From Paracidovorax oryzae ATCC 19882 (GTDB taxonomy: Bacteria; Pseudomonadota; Gammaproteobacteria; Burkholderiales; Burkholderiaceae_C): DNA of 58,030 nt. This document shows positions 43,132 through 51,632 of this stretch, piece by piece. The position numbers were made by a program, and so were the translations under genes. The DNA lies in contig NZ_JMKU01000027.1 of assembly GCF_000687165.1 (NCBI RefSeq), positions 1-58,030 of the forward strand. The letters are read 5' to 3'. Under the pieces are notes generated by a model, which saw only the letters and a list, made by a program, of their open reading frames with translations, searched no databases and was not told where the DNA came from. The number at the start of each line of letters is the position of its first letter. Position 1 is the stretch's first letter.

Positions 43132-44312
43132 GCGTGCAGGACGTCGCCTGGCCCGTCGCCGACCTGTTGCCCGATCTGGTGGCGCTGCGCCGCGACCTGC
43201 ATGCCCATCCGGAACTGGCCTACCAGGAGCGCCGCACGGCCGGCATCGTGGCGCAGTCGCTGCGGCTGCTGGGCCTGGAAGTGCACGAGGGCATCGGCGG
43301 CACCGGGGTGGTGGGCACGCTGCGGATGGGCTCCGGGCCGCGCAGCGTGGGCCTGCGGGCCGACATGGATGCACTGCCGATGGTGGAGCTGGGGCGCTCG
43401 CCATACGCGAGCCGCCATGCGGGCGCCCATCACGGCTGCGGGCACGACGGGCACACGAGCATGCTGATCGGCGCGGCGCGCCAACTGGTGCGTGCGGGCG
43501 GGCTGGACGGCACGGTGCATTTCATCTTCCAGCCTGCGGAGGAGGGGCAGGGCGGCGCGCGGCGCATGATCGAGGACGGCCTGTTCGAGCGATTTCCATG
43601 CGACAGCGTCTATGCGCTGCACAACTGGCCCGATCTGCCACTGGGCTCGGCACGCACGCGGCCCGGCCCCATCATGGCGGCGGCCGACCGCTTCGACATC
43701 GCCGTCCGCGGCCGCGGCGGTCACGCGGCGCAGCCGCACCACACGCCCGACGCGATCCTGGCCGCGAGCCAGCTTGTCGCCCAGCTCAACACCATCGTGT
43801 CGCGGCGCATCGACCCCGGCGAATCGGCCGTGCTCTCCGTCACGCGCATCGAAGGAGGCCAGAGCCACAACGTGCTGCCCGCCGAGGTGCGTGTCACGGG
43901 AACGGTGCGCAGCTTCGATCCCGATGCGCAGGACCGGATCGAGGCTGCGCTGCGTGCCACCTGCCAGGGCATCGCGCTGGCGAGCGGCACCACGGTGGAG
44001 GTCCAGTACCTGCGCTATTACCCGGCCACCATCAACACGGCCCCCGAAGCCGCGCTGGCACTGGAGGCTGCGGCCGCCATCGGCCTGCAGGCGGAGGTGG
44101 CGCCGCGCGCGGCGTTCACGTCGGAGGATTTCGCGTTCATGCTGCAGCGCAGGCCGGGGGCGTATCTCTGGCTGGGGCAGGGGCGGGCGGATCCGGGGCC
44201 GGAGGGGGAGCGGCCTTTGCACCATCCTTGTTATGACTTCAATGATGAGGTGTTGGGGTTGGGGGTGCGGTGGTTTTGCGAGGTGGCTGGGCGGGCGTTG
44301 CTGTTGTTGTGA
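43128..44312 (+). CDS. M20 family amidohydrolase (hippurate hydrolase-like)
   Basis: A 394-residue dinuclear-metal peptidase/amidohydrolase. Ligands appear in GCGHDGHTSML, FQPAEEGQGGA and the C-terminal HHPCYDFND; the dimerisation/substrate motif GRGGHAAQPHHTPDAI is also clear. It cleaves an N-acyl or amino-acid amide and is coupled to the HAD gene. The last 40 or so codons use TTG, TTT and GTT far more than the body of the gene, and the stop is 1 base before a dispersed repeat, so the 3' end may have been rebuilt by recombination. Confidence 0.92.
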   Translation: MSVQDVAWPVADLLPDLVALRRDLHAHPELAYQERRTAGIVAQSLRLLGLEVHEGIGGTGVVGTLRMGSGPRSVGLRADMDALPMVELGRSPYASRHAGAHHGCGHDGHTSMLIGAARQLVRAGGLDGTVHFIFQPAEEGQGGARRMIEDGLFERFPCDSVYALHNWPDLPLGSARTRPGPIMAAADRFDIAVRGRGGHAAQPHHTPDAILAASQLVAQLNTIVSRRIDPGESAVLSVTRIEGGQSHNVLPAEVRVTGTVRSFDPDAQDRIEAALRATCQGIALASGTTVEVQYLRYYPATINTAPEAALALEAAAAIGLQAEVAPRAAFTSEDFAFMLQRRPGAYLWLGQGRADPGPEGERPLHHPCYDFNDEVLGLGVRWFCEVAGRALLLL

Positions 44313-45001
44313 TTTTTTTCCCGGGGCCGGGGTGTGCGCCCGGCGGCGCACCTACTTTCTTTTGCTTCGCCAAAAGAAAGTAGGCAAAGAAAAGGCGAGC
44401 CCTGGTGTCTGCGTCCCCCTTCGCCCCGGTGGGGCGAAGGGGGCAGCCTGTGGTGCTCGGTCGCGGGGCGGCGCCGTGGAACTCGCTTCGCGCTGGCGCG
44501 CTGCGCTCGGACAACCACGGCGAGTCAGATCACGAAGCAGGCGTGTCCTTCGGCACGCCTGCCCGCCCCGCGCCCTGCGCTCCTCGGCGCAGACACGAGG
44601 GCGGGGTGCCGCATACGGGCCATTGCTTCGCTCGGCCCTTGGTGCGCGAGTGCTGCGCACCGCGCACCGTTTTTCTTTGGGGCCGAGCAACGCGAAGGCC
44701 CGGGTCACCCCTTCTGGATGCGCCTGGGGCGCGCAGGGGGTGGGGTGGCGGGCGTGCCGAAGGACACGCCCGCATCGTGAACTGACTTGCCGTGGTTGTC
44801 CGAGCGGAGCGCACGCAGTGCGCGAAGCGAGTTCCACGGCACACCCCACCCCCGAGCACCCCAGGTTGCCCCGTTCGCCCTGCGGGCGAACGGGGTCGCA
44901 TCCAGCAGGGTCGCCTTTCTTTTGGCTACTTTTCTTTGGCGAAGCAAAGAAAAGTAGCTCGCCCGCCGGGGCGAGACCCGGCCCCCGCCCTTAAAAAGAA
45001 A
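44313..45001. repeat. Large quasi-palindromic repeat element (about 690 bp)
   Basis: No gene is seen in this gap. The left arm (about 44314-44571) and right arm (about 44752-45001) are diverged inverted copies of one unit. Shared in inverted order are the AAAGAAAAGTAG-type dyad, a hairpin (CTTCGCCCC-GGT-GGGGCGAAG at 44419-44439; CGTTCGCCC-TG-CGGGCGAACG at 44872-44892), CCGTGGAACTCGCTTCGCGC, GCTCGGACAACCACGGC and GTGTCCTTCGGCACGCC. The first 71 bp of the left arm are identical to 33473-33543. It separates the convergent M20 and Lrp genes and could also act as a terminator. Confidence 0.8.
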
Positions 45002-45002
45002 A

Positions 45003-45497
45003 TCACCTCTGATGCGGAAACAACCGCTCGATCGGACAGTGCGTCTTGATGAACGGCGACTTGATGACGATGTAGCTGAAGTACTTCGCAATGCCGATGT
45101 TGCGCTGCAGCAGTTCCTCGATCACTTCCTGGTAGTGGTTCACCCCCCGCGTGATGAAGCGCAGCAGGTAGTCGTAGCCGCCGCTCACCAAGTGGCATTC
45201 CAGCACCTCGTCCACTTCGCGCAGCGCGGCTTCGAAGCGTGAGAAGTCTTCGCGGCGGTGGTCCGAGAGGGTGACTTCGGTGAACACCGTGAGGGTGTCG
45301 CCGAGCTTCTCCAGGCGCAGGTGGGCGCCGTAGCCGGCGATGTAGCCCGCCTGTTCCAGGCGCTTGACGCGGATCAGGCAGGGGCTGGGCGAGAGGCCCA
45401 CCGCGTCCGCGAGGTCCACGTTGGTCATGCGCCCGTTCTTCTGCAGCTGCGCCAGGATGCGCAGGTCCAGTCGGTCGATCTTGAAGGCTTCGTTCAT
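45003..45497 (-). CDS. Lrp/AsnC-family transcriptional regulator
   Basis: A 164-residue regulator with an N-terminal AsnC HTH (DRLDLRILAQLQKNGRMTNVDLADAVGLSPS, about 8-50) and a C-terminal RAM ligand-binding domain (VLECHLVSGGYDYLLRFITR). It lies 69 bases after the aminotransferase on the same strand and probably senses an amino acid to control that gene, as Lrp-like regulators often do. Its stop abuts the repeat element. Confidence 0.93.
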   Translation of the reverse strand: MNEAFKIDRLDLRILAQLQKNGRMTNVDLADAVGLSPSPCLIRVKRLEQAGYIAGYGAHLRLEKLGDTLTVFTEVTLSDHRREDFSRFEAALREVDEVLECHLVSGGYDYLLRFITRGVNHYQEVIEELLQRNIGIAKYFSYIVIKSPFIKTHCPIERLFPHQR

Positions 45498-45566
45498 GGC
45501 GGCTTGGCAAGCAGGATGACAGGCAGGCAGTGTGCGCGCTCCGGCCGGGTTCTGCGCGGTTTCTCG

Positions 45567-46970
45567 TCAGGCCGCGAGGGCTTTCCGTACGTCGGGCCAT
45601 TCCAGCACCTCGTCGAGCGTCTTGCGCAGGCGCTCGAACAGGAGGGTGAATTCCCCTTCGCTGAAGACCAGGGCAGGAGCGAAGCCGAGGATGTGGTCGC
45701 CGAAGGAGCGGAACACCAGGCCGTTGCGGTAGCCGGCGGCGAAGATGCGGTCGGCGAGGCCCAGGGCGGGGTCGAAGCCGCGCTTGCTGGCCTTGTCGCT
45801 GACCAGTTCCAGCGCGCCGAGCAGGCCGCGGTGGCGTGCGTCGCCCACCAGGGGGTGGCCACGCAGCATGTCCAGGCCGGCCGCGAAGTGCGCAGCGCCG
45901 CGCTGGCCGTTGGCCAGGATGCCGCCTTCCTCGTAGAGCCGCAGCACTTCCAGGGCGACGGCCGCGCTCACGGGGTGGGCGGAGTAGGTGGCGCCGTGCC
46001 CGATGGGGGCGCCCCTGGGCGCGCCGTCAGCGATGCCGGCATAGACCTTGTCGCTCAGCAGGGTGGCGCCCATGGGTGCGTAGCCGGCGGTCAGGCCCTT
46101 GGCCATGGTCATGATGTCGGGCTCCACGCCTTCGGCATCGCAGGCGAACATGGGACCGGTGCGGCCGAAGCCCGTGATGACCTCGTCCACGACGAAGAGG
46201 ATGTCCAGTTCGCGGGCGGCTTCGCGCATGGCCTTGAGCCAGCCCGGGGGCGGCACGATCACGCCGCCCGAGCCCTGGATGGGTTCGCAGAAGAAGGCCG
46301 CGACGTTGTCCGCGCCCAGTTCGGCCACTTTGGCCCGCAGGTCCGCGACCGAGGCGGCGATGAGCGCCTGCGCATCGGAGCCCGCGGGATGGCGGTAGGG
46401 GTTGGGGGAGGGGATGTAGTGCTGCGTGGCCAGGGGCAGGTCGAAGCCCCGGTGGAAGGCCGGCAGCGCCGTGAGGCCGGCGCCGGTGGAGGAAGAGCCG
46501 TGGTAGCCGCGTTCCAGCGCGATGAAGTGCTTCTTGGAGGGCCGCCCGGTATTGTTGTAGTACTGCACGATGAAGCGCACCGCGGCGTCCACCGAGTCCG
46601 AGCCGCCCAGCGTCAGGTACACGTGGTTGAGCGATCGCGGCGTGATCTGCACCAGCTTCTCGGCGAGGCGGATGGCCGGCTCGCTGCTGAAGTGGAAGTA
46701 GCCCGTGGCGTACGGCAGGCGCCGCATCTGTTCGGCCGCCGCCTGCACCACGCTTTCCTGCCCGTAGCCGACGTTTACGCACCACAGCCCGGCGAAGGCG
46801 TCCAGCAGTTCATGTCCCCGGGCATCCGTCAGCCACGCACCGCGGCCGGACGACAGTACGGTCGGGCCGCGCTCCTCGTGGGTACGCCACGGCGACACCG
46901 GATGGATCAGGTGGGCCCGGTCGATGGCGTCGAGCGAGGCGAGCGAGGAAAGATCGGCGATCTGGTTCAT
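45567..46970 (-). CDS. Class III PLP aminotransferase (omega-amino acid:pyruvate type)
   Basis: A 467-residue aminotransferase. PLP-binding Lys lies in MTMAKGLTAGYAPMGA, and the Asp contact in VVDEVITGFGRTG. SPWRTHEERGP at the N-terminus and FAGLWCVNVGYG are typical of omega-amino acid:pyruvate/putrescine-like transaminases. The amino donor could be beta-alanine, a polyamine or a related amine. It is flanked by an Lrp regulator and followed upstream by a D-2-hydroxyacid dehydrogenase, so it may belong to an amine/amino acid salvage unit (inference). Confidence 0.92.
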   Translation of the reverse strand: MNQIADLSSLASLDAIDRAHLIHPVSPWRTHEERGPTVLSSGRGAWLTDARGHELLDAFAGLWCVNVGYGQESVVQAAAEQMRRLPYATGYFHFSSEPAIRLAEKLVQITPRSLNHVYLTLGGSDSVDAAVRFIVQYYNNTGRPSKKHFIALERGYHGSSSTGAGLTALPAFHRGFDLPLATQHYIPSPNPYRHPAGSDAQALIAASVADLRAKVAELGADNVAAFFCEPIQGSGGVIVPPPGWLKAMREAARELDILFVVDEVITGFGRTGPMFACDAEGVEPDIMTMAKGLTAGYAPMGATLLSDKVYAGIADGAPRGAPIGHGATYSAHPVSAAVALEVLRLYEEGGILANGQRGAAHFAAGLDMLRGHPLVGDARHRGLLGALELVSDKASKRGFDPALGLADRIFAAGYRNGLVFRSFGDHILGFAPALVFSEGEFTLLFERLRKTLDEVLEWPDVRKALAA

Positions 46971-47130
46971 GGCGGGGGCTCCTCCGGAAGCGGAATGGAA
47001 TGGACAGGGCTGTCGATGTGGTACAGCTTAGGACGGACGGCTTCCACCGTGGTGCTGCTTTCCACCCCCGCTGCAAAGCAGGCTGCGGTTGTGCGTGGCC
47101 GAACGGCAGATCGTGCGGCGGGATCCGTGC

Positions 47131-48057
47131 TCAGTAGCCGCGGCCCCGGTCCACCAGGCCTTCCATGGGCTCGCCGGCCTCGAAGCGGCGCAGGTTGGCG
47201 ATGGCCGCGGCCGCGGCGGTGCGCGGCTGCGTCATGCTCGCGATGTGCGGTGTGAGGCGCACCCGGGGGTGACGCCAGAAGGCGTGCGCGGCGGGCAGTG
47301 GCTCGGGATCGACCACGTCGAGCACGGCCTCGGCGATCTGACCGATGGCGAGCGCGGCCAGCAGGTCGGCCTCCCGCAGTTGCGGTCCGCGGCCCACGTG
47401 CACGAGGCTGGCGCCCTGCGGCAGGCGGGCGAACAGCCCGGCGTCGAGGAAGCCGCGCGTGGCATCCGTGAGCGGCAGCAGGCAGACCAGGATGTCGGTG
47501 CGCGCGAGGAAGGCGGGCAGCTCGTCCTCGCCCGCGAAGCACTGCACACCGGGTATGGCGTGGCGCGACCGGCTCCAGCCAGCGCAGGCGAACCCGAAGC
47601 CCGCGAGCTGCGCGAGCACGGCCTGGCCCAGCGATCCGAGGCCCAGCACGCCCACGCGGCGCTCCGCAGCGGTGCGCACGGACAGCGGCTGCCATTCGGC
47701 CATCTGCTGCTGGCGCCGGTATTGCGGCATGTCGCGGTGCAGGTCGAGCACGGCGTGGCAGACGTATTCCACCATGCCGCGCACGATGCCAGGCTCCACC
47801 ATGCGGACCACGGGCAGCTGCGGTGGCAGCGCGGAAAAGTCGAACTGGTCCACGCCGGCGCCCGAGGAAAACAGCACCTGGAGGTTGGGAAAGCGCGTGG
47901 CGATGTCCGGTGGCGGTTCCCAGGCCGCGAGGAAGCGCACCCGCTCCGGATCGCCTACGTCGGGCCAGGTGCGGAACTCGATGTCCGGCGCCTGGGCTGC
48001 GAACACCTCGGCCCACTGGCGGCCGCGCACGGGGTCGGATTTGTAGAGAAACACCAT
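47131..48057 (-). CDS. D-2-hydroxyacid dehydrogenase (glyoxylate/hydroxypyruvate reductase A type)
   Basis: A 308-residue NAD(P)-dependent reductase, GhrA-like. The Rossmann motif is VGVLGLGSLGQAV; the catalytic set appears as VHVGRGPQL (Arg region), VVDPEPLPAAHAFW (Glu) and LTPHIAS (His). ATG 48057 overlaps the GNAT stop (ATGA). It reduces glyoxylate, hydroxypyruvate or a similar 2-oxo acid, possibly the product of the nearby transaminase. Confidence 0.92.
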   Translation of the reverse strand: MVFLYKSDPVRGRQWAEVFAAQAPDIEFRTWPDVGDPERVRFLAAWEPPPDIATRFPNLQVLFSSGAGVDQFDFSALPPQLPVVRMVEPGIVRGMVEYVCHAVLDLHRDMPQYRRQQQMAEWQPLSVRTAAERRVGVLGLGSLGQAVLAQLAGFGFACAGWSRSRHAIPGVQCFAGEDELPAFLARTDILVCLLPLTDATRGFLDAGLFARLPQGASLVHVGRGPQLREADLLAALAIGQIAEAVLDVVDPEPLPAAHAFWRHPRVRLTPHIASMTQPRTAAAAAIANLRRFEAGEPMEGLVDRGRGY

Positions 48058-48950
48058 CAGCCCACAGCCTGCGTCACGATCGCGAAGAGGTGCGCGCCGC
48101 CCTCCGGCGGCAGTTCCAGGGGGGTGCCGCGCACCATGGTGGTGGGCGCGTCCACGCGCAGCAGGCCGATGCTTTCCAGCCATTCGGCGAGGCCGCTCGC
48201 CCAGTCGATGTCGATGCGCGTGAAGTGGCCCGCATTCAGGCCCGCCAGGTGGGCGATGAGGGCCTTGGCGCCCTGGGCGTCCGGCGCGACCACGGGACCG
48301 ATGGCATGGCCGCGGCCGAAGCGGCGCAGCATGGCGAAGCCGCGCGGCGTGGCGTCCTGGTCCACCAGTACGACGCAGGCTTCGGCCGTGGCCGCGAGGT
48401 CATCGACGAGTGCGTCGCGCGGCATGCCGCGCGCCTCGGCATCCAGGCGCCGCAGGGCCTCGGCCTCGTTGAGGCCGGCAGGGCGCAGGCGCCAGCCCGG
48501 CTCCAGCGCGATCAGCGGCGTGGGCAGGGCCGTGCCCTGGTGCTGGCGGATCTCTCCGGTGCGGATGAAGCCCAGGCGTTCGTAGAGTCCCCGGCCTTCC
48601 GCCGTGGCGTGCAGCAGCACGGTGCGATCTTCCATTCCTTCGAGCAGCGCATGCATGAGGCGGTGGCCGATGCGCCGGCCCTGGCAGGCCGGCGTGACGA
48701 TCACCAGGCCGATGCAGGCATGCCGTTCGCCCCAGAGCCAGCGCTGCGCAGTGGCGATGATCTGCCCGTCGCGCTCGGCCACCAGGCCCTGCGCGTGCGC
48801 GAACATCTGCGTCCAGTCGCTGGGGCGGTGCGGCCAGCGCAGTTCCGCCGACAGCGCATGTGCCTGGGTGAGGTCGGCCTCGGTCATGGGGCGGATCAGC
48901 ACGCCATCGTCGGCGACGGTGCCGGCGGCGAGCGAAGGGGTGGAAAGCAT
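48057..48950 (-). CDS. Double GNAT N-acetyltransferase (YitH type)
   Basis: A 297-residue protein. The N-terminal GNAT domain has the acetyl-CoA loop VTPACQGRRIGHRLMHALL (Q/R-x-x-G-x-G/A type). The C-terminal half (PRGFAMLRRFGRGHAIGPVVA) matches the Acetyltransf_18 domain. ATG 48950 is chosen because MLSTPSLAAG leads directly into the domain. It is first gene of the minus-strand row and coupled to the hydroxyacid dehydrogenase. The acceptor is unknown. Confidence 0.88.
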   Translation of the reverse strand: MLSTPSLAAGTVADDGVLIRPMTEADLTQAHALSAELRWPHRPSDWTQMFAHAQGLVAERDGQIIATAQRWLWGERHACIGLVIVTPACQGRRIGHRLMHALLEGMEDRTVLLHATAEGRGLYERLGFIRTGEIRQHQGTALPTPLIALEPGWRLRPAGLNEAEALRRLDAEARGMPRDALVDDLAATAEACVVLVDQDATPRGFAMLRRFGRGHAIGPVVAPDAQGAKALIAHLAGLNAGHFTRIDIDWASGLAEWLESIGLLRVDAPTTMVRGTPLELPPEGGAHLFAIVTQAVG

Positions 48951-49572
48951 CGGCGAAGTCCTTTGGTGGGCGAAAGAGGGGTGTGGCCCGTGCACAGTGG
49001 TCCTATCTTGGACGACATCCGCGTGCCGTGCCATAGCGTGCTAGGGGTTTGCCCGCAACTTGCAAGCTTCGTCTGCGCGGTGGGGTGGTTTTGCAATTCG
49101 CTGCGGCGCGGCCCCCGCCAACGGGCACAAATGCCAGGGGTTGTTACCTAGGATCACCCATCACCGCGGCACCCCTTGCAAGCGGTGATTTTTCACGGAT
49201 CCGACGCACCATGCTCCCTCACGTTGTCTCCCGCACTTCCACGCGTTCGCCCTGCTGCGGGGCCGCACGCGCGTTGCTGCGGCATGGCGCGGACGGGGTG
49301 CCATGCTTCAAAAGCGTGCCTGGCGCGCTTGCTGCAGCGCACCAACGGTGCAGTTCCGCACGCAAGCGGTGCGCGCCGCACAGCATGCCGCCGGAGCCCC
49401 TGCAAACCGCAATTTTCTCGCGTGCCGCCCCCGCAATTCCCAACGACGGCCGCGAAGCCGCGTGCTTCAATCAGTTCGTAATGAAAACGTCGCACAGGGC
49501 GCGCAGGCACCCGGCGGCCCGCCCCGGTCGGTGACCGGCAGAACCCCGAGAGAACCTCAGGAAACCGAGACC
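48951..49572. other. 622-bp gene-poor spacer, divergent GNAT / HAD
   Basis: I see no convincing gene here. An in-frame extension of the HAD gene back to 49303 has no family match. The part 49200-49570 has several Cys/Arg-rich short frames that look non-coding. The only clear structure is the plus-strand terminator at 49160-49193, described separately. Promoters for the divergent operons must lie in this region, but I cannot place them. Confidence 0.5.
49160..49193 (+). terminator. Orphan rho-independent terminator (possible sRNA end or leader attenuator)
   Basis: ATCACCGC (49160-49167) pairs with GCGGTGAT (49182-49189) around a 14-base loop and is followed by a T run. No plus-strand gene lies upstream, so it either ends a short RNA transcribed from the GNAT promoter region or attenuates a long leader of the HAD operon, whose start is about 380 bases further. 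Confidence 0.6.
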
Positions 49573-50238
49573 ATGACTTTCCGTCCCAAGTACATCACCT
49601 TCGACTGCTACGGCACGCTCACGCGTTTCCGCATGGGGGAGATGGCCCGCGAGATGTTCGCCGATCGCGTGCCTGCCGATCGCATGGAGCAGTTCGTCGC
49701 CGATTTCACGGCCTACCGTTTCGACGAGGTGCTGGGCGACTGGCAGCCTTACGAGCAGGTACTGAAGAACGCGATCCGCCGGCTGTGCAAGAAGTGGAAC
49801 CTCCAGTATTTCGACCACGAGGCCCAGCGCTACTATGACGCCGTGCCGACCTGGGGTCCGCATGCCGACGTGCCTGCGGGCCTTGCCAAGGTGGCCAGGG
49901 AGATTCCGCTCGTGATCCTCTCCAATGCCTCGGACGACCAGATCCACCGCAACGTGGACATGCTGGGCGCGCCGTTCCACCGCGTGTATACCGCGCAGAT
50001 GGCCCAGGCCTACAAGCCGCGCCTGAAGGCGTTCGAGTTCATGTTCGATTCGCTGGGCTGCAATCCCGAGGACGTGCTGCACGTGTCGTCCAGCCTGCGC
50101 TACGACCTGATGTCGGCCGACGACATCGGCATCGTGAACAAGGTGTTCGTGAACCGCGGCCATGGCCCCGGCAATCCGGCCTACCGCTACACCGAGATCC
50201 AGGACATCGGCGGCCTGGCCGGCGTCGTCGGTCTCTGA
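49573..50238 (+). CDS. HAD-superfamily hydrolase (haloacid dehalogenase type II)
   Basis: A 221-residue HAD hydrolase. Motif I ITFDCYGTLTRF, motif II VILSNAS, motif III AYKPRLKAFEFM, motif IV VSSSLRYDLMSADDIGI. It is the first gene of a plus-strand row with an FAD amine oxidase and an ABC peptide importer, so its substrate is probably a metabolite of that pathway. The ribosome site is AGGAAACCGAG before ATG 49573. Confidence 0.91.
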   Translation: MTFRPKYITFDCYGTLTRFRMGEMAREMFADRVPADRMEQFVADFTAYRFDEVLGDWQPYEQVLKNAIRRLCKKWNLQYFDHEAQRYYDAVPTWGPHADVPAGLAKVAREIPLVILSNASDDQIHRNVDMLGAPFHRVYTAQMAQAYKPRLKAFEFMFDSLGCNPEDVLHVSSSLRYDLMSADDIGIVNKVFVNRGHGPGNPAYRYTEIQDIGGLAGVVGL

Positions 50239-50269
50239 TGTTCCGCCCACAATCTTCCGCAGCCCTTCC

Positions 50270-51559
50270 ATGAAGCTCGACTCCTACTGGCTCGATTCGC
50301 TGCCGCCCCTGGCGACGCCCGCGCCCGGCCTGCCTGCGCGGGTGGATGTGGCCATCGTGGGCGGGGGCTTCACGGGGCTGTCCGCGGCCCATGCGCTGGC
50401 CCGGCAGGGTGCCAGCGTGGCGTTGCTGGAAGCGGGCGCGACCGTGGCGCCGGAGGCGTCGGGCCGCAATGGCGGCCACGTGAACAACGGACTGGCCGTG
50501 GACTATGCGGACGTGGCCGCACGCGTAGGCGTGGAACAGGCACGCGCCTGGTACCACGCCTACGATGCCGCAGTGGACACGGTGGCGCGGCTGGTGCGCG
50601 AGGAGGCCATCGATTGCGACTTCCTGCGGCACGGCAAGCTCAAGCTCGCCACCCGGCCGCAGCACCTGGACGCGCTGCGGCGCAGCGCCGAGAGGCTCGT
50701 CGCGGACGGCGTGGACACCGATGTCGAAGTGCTCGACGCAGCCCGCGTCGCCGGGGAGGTGCAGAGCGACCGCTTCGTCGGCGGCCTGCTCTACAAGCGC
50801 AGCGGCCAGATGCACATGGGGCGCTTCGCCCTGGGCTTGGCCCGCGCCGCGGTGCGCCATGGCGCGCAGATCCACCTGGGCACCTGCGTGGACCGCCTCG
50901 AGCGATTGCAGGGCCAGGCCCACCGCCTGCACACGGCCCGCGGCCCGGTCGATGCGAAGCAGGTGCTGCTGGCCACCGGCGCCTCGCGCCATGGCGGCTA
51001 CGGCACGTTCGGCTGGCTGCGCCGGCGCATCGTGCCGATCGGCAGCTTCATCGTGGTGACGGAGCCGCTGGGCGCGGAGCGCGCGCAGGCCCTGCTGGCC
51101 GGCCGCCGCACCTACGTGACGATTGCCAACATCCACCATTACTTCCGCCTCACGGCCGACCACCGCCTGGTGTTCGGCGGGCGGGCGAAGTTCGCGGTCT
51201 CCAGCCCGCAGCAGGATGCGGCCAGCGGCGAGATCCTGCGGCAGGGGCTGGCCGAGACTTTTCCGCAGCTCGGGCAGGTGCGCATCGACCACTGCTGGGG
51301 CGGACTCGTGGACATGACTCAGGACCGCCTGCCCCATGCCGGCGAGCGCGACGGCGTCTTCTATTCGATGGGCTACAGCGGGCACGGCACGCAGATGTCC
51401 GTCCACATGGGGCAGCGCATGGCAGAGGTGATGGCCGGCAATGCCGCGGCCAACCCATGGCGCGGTCGCGGGTGGCCGGCGATTCCCGGCCACTTCGGGC
51501 CGCCCTGGTTCCTGCCGGCCGTGGGGCTCTACTACCGCCTCAAGGACCGGCTCGGCTGA
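50270..51559 (+). CDS. FAD-dependent oxidoreductase (DAO/PuuB-like)
   Basis: A 429-residue flavoprotein with N-terminal FAD-binding VDVAIVGGGFTGLSAAHALA and EASGRNGGHVNNG, a GRFALGLARAAVRHGA segment, and the C-terminal DRLPHAGERDGVFYSMGYSGHG motif. It resembles gamma-glutamylputrescine oxidase and related amine/amino acid oxidases. It follows the HAD gene by 31 bases and precedes the binding protein, suggesting oxidation of an imported amino compound (inference). Confidence 0.9.
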   Translation: MKLDSYWLDSLPPLATPAPGLPARVDVAIVGGGFTGLSAAHALARQGASVALLEAGATVAPEASGRNGGHVNNGLAVDYADVAARVGVEQARAWYHAYDAAVDTVARLVREEAIDCDFLRHGKLKLATRPQHLDALRRSAERLVADGVDTDVEVLDAARVAGEVQSDRFVGGLLYKRSGQMHMGRFALGLARAAVRHGAQIHLGTCVDRLERLQGQAHRLHTARGPVDAKQVLLATGASRHGGYGTFGWLRRRIVPIGSFIVVTEPLGAERAQALLAGRRTYVTIANIHHYFRLTADHRLVFGGRAKFAVSSPQQDAASGEILRQGLAETFPQLGQVRIDHCWGGLVDMTQDRLPHAGERDGVFYSMGYSGHGTQMSVHMGQRMAEVMAGNAAANPWRGRGWPAIPGHFGPPWFLPAVGLYYRLKDRLG

Positions 51560-51632
51560 TGCCGAAGCCACCGGTCCGCTTTTTTCCACCGTCCCTTCCT
51601 TCCCTTTCCCCAGGTCCCACAAGGAGTCCACC

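Noticed and set aside
44401-44850. Several 90-150 codon frames inside the quasi-palindromic element
   Set aside because: They occur in many frames at once, have Arg/Pro-rich composition and arise from the repeat itself.
49303-49572. Upstream extension of the second HAD gene
   Set aside because: The extra 90 residues have no HAD homology, are Cys/Arg-rich, and a ribosome site lies directly before 49573.
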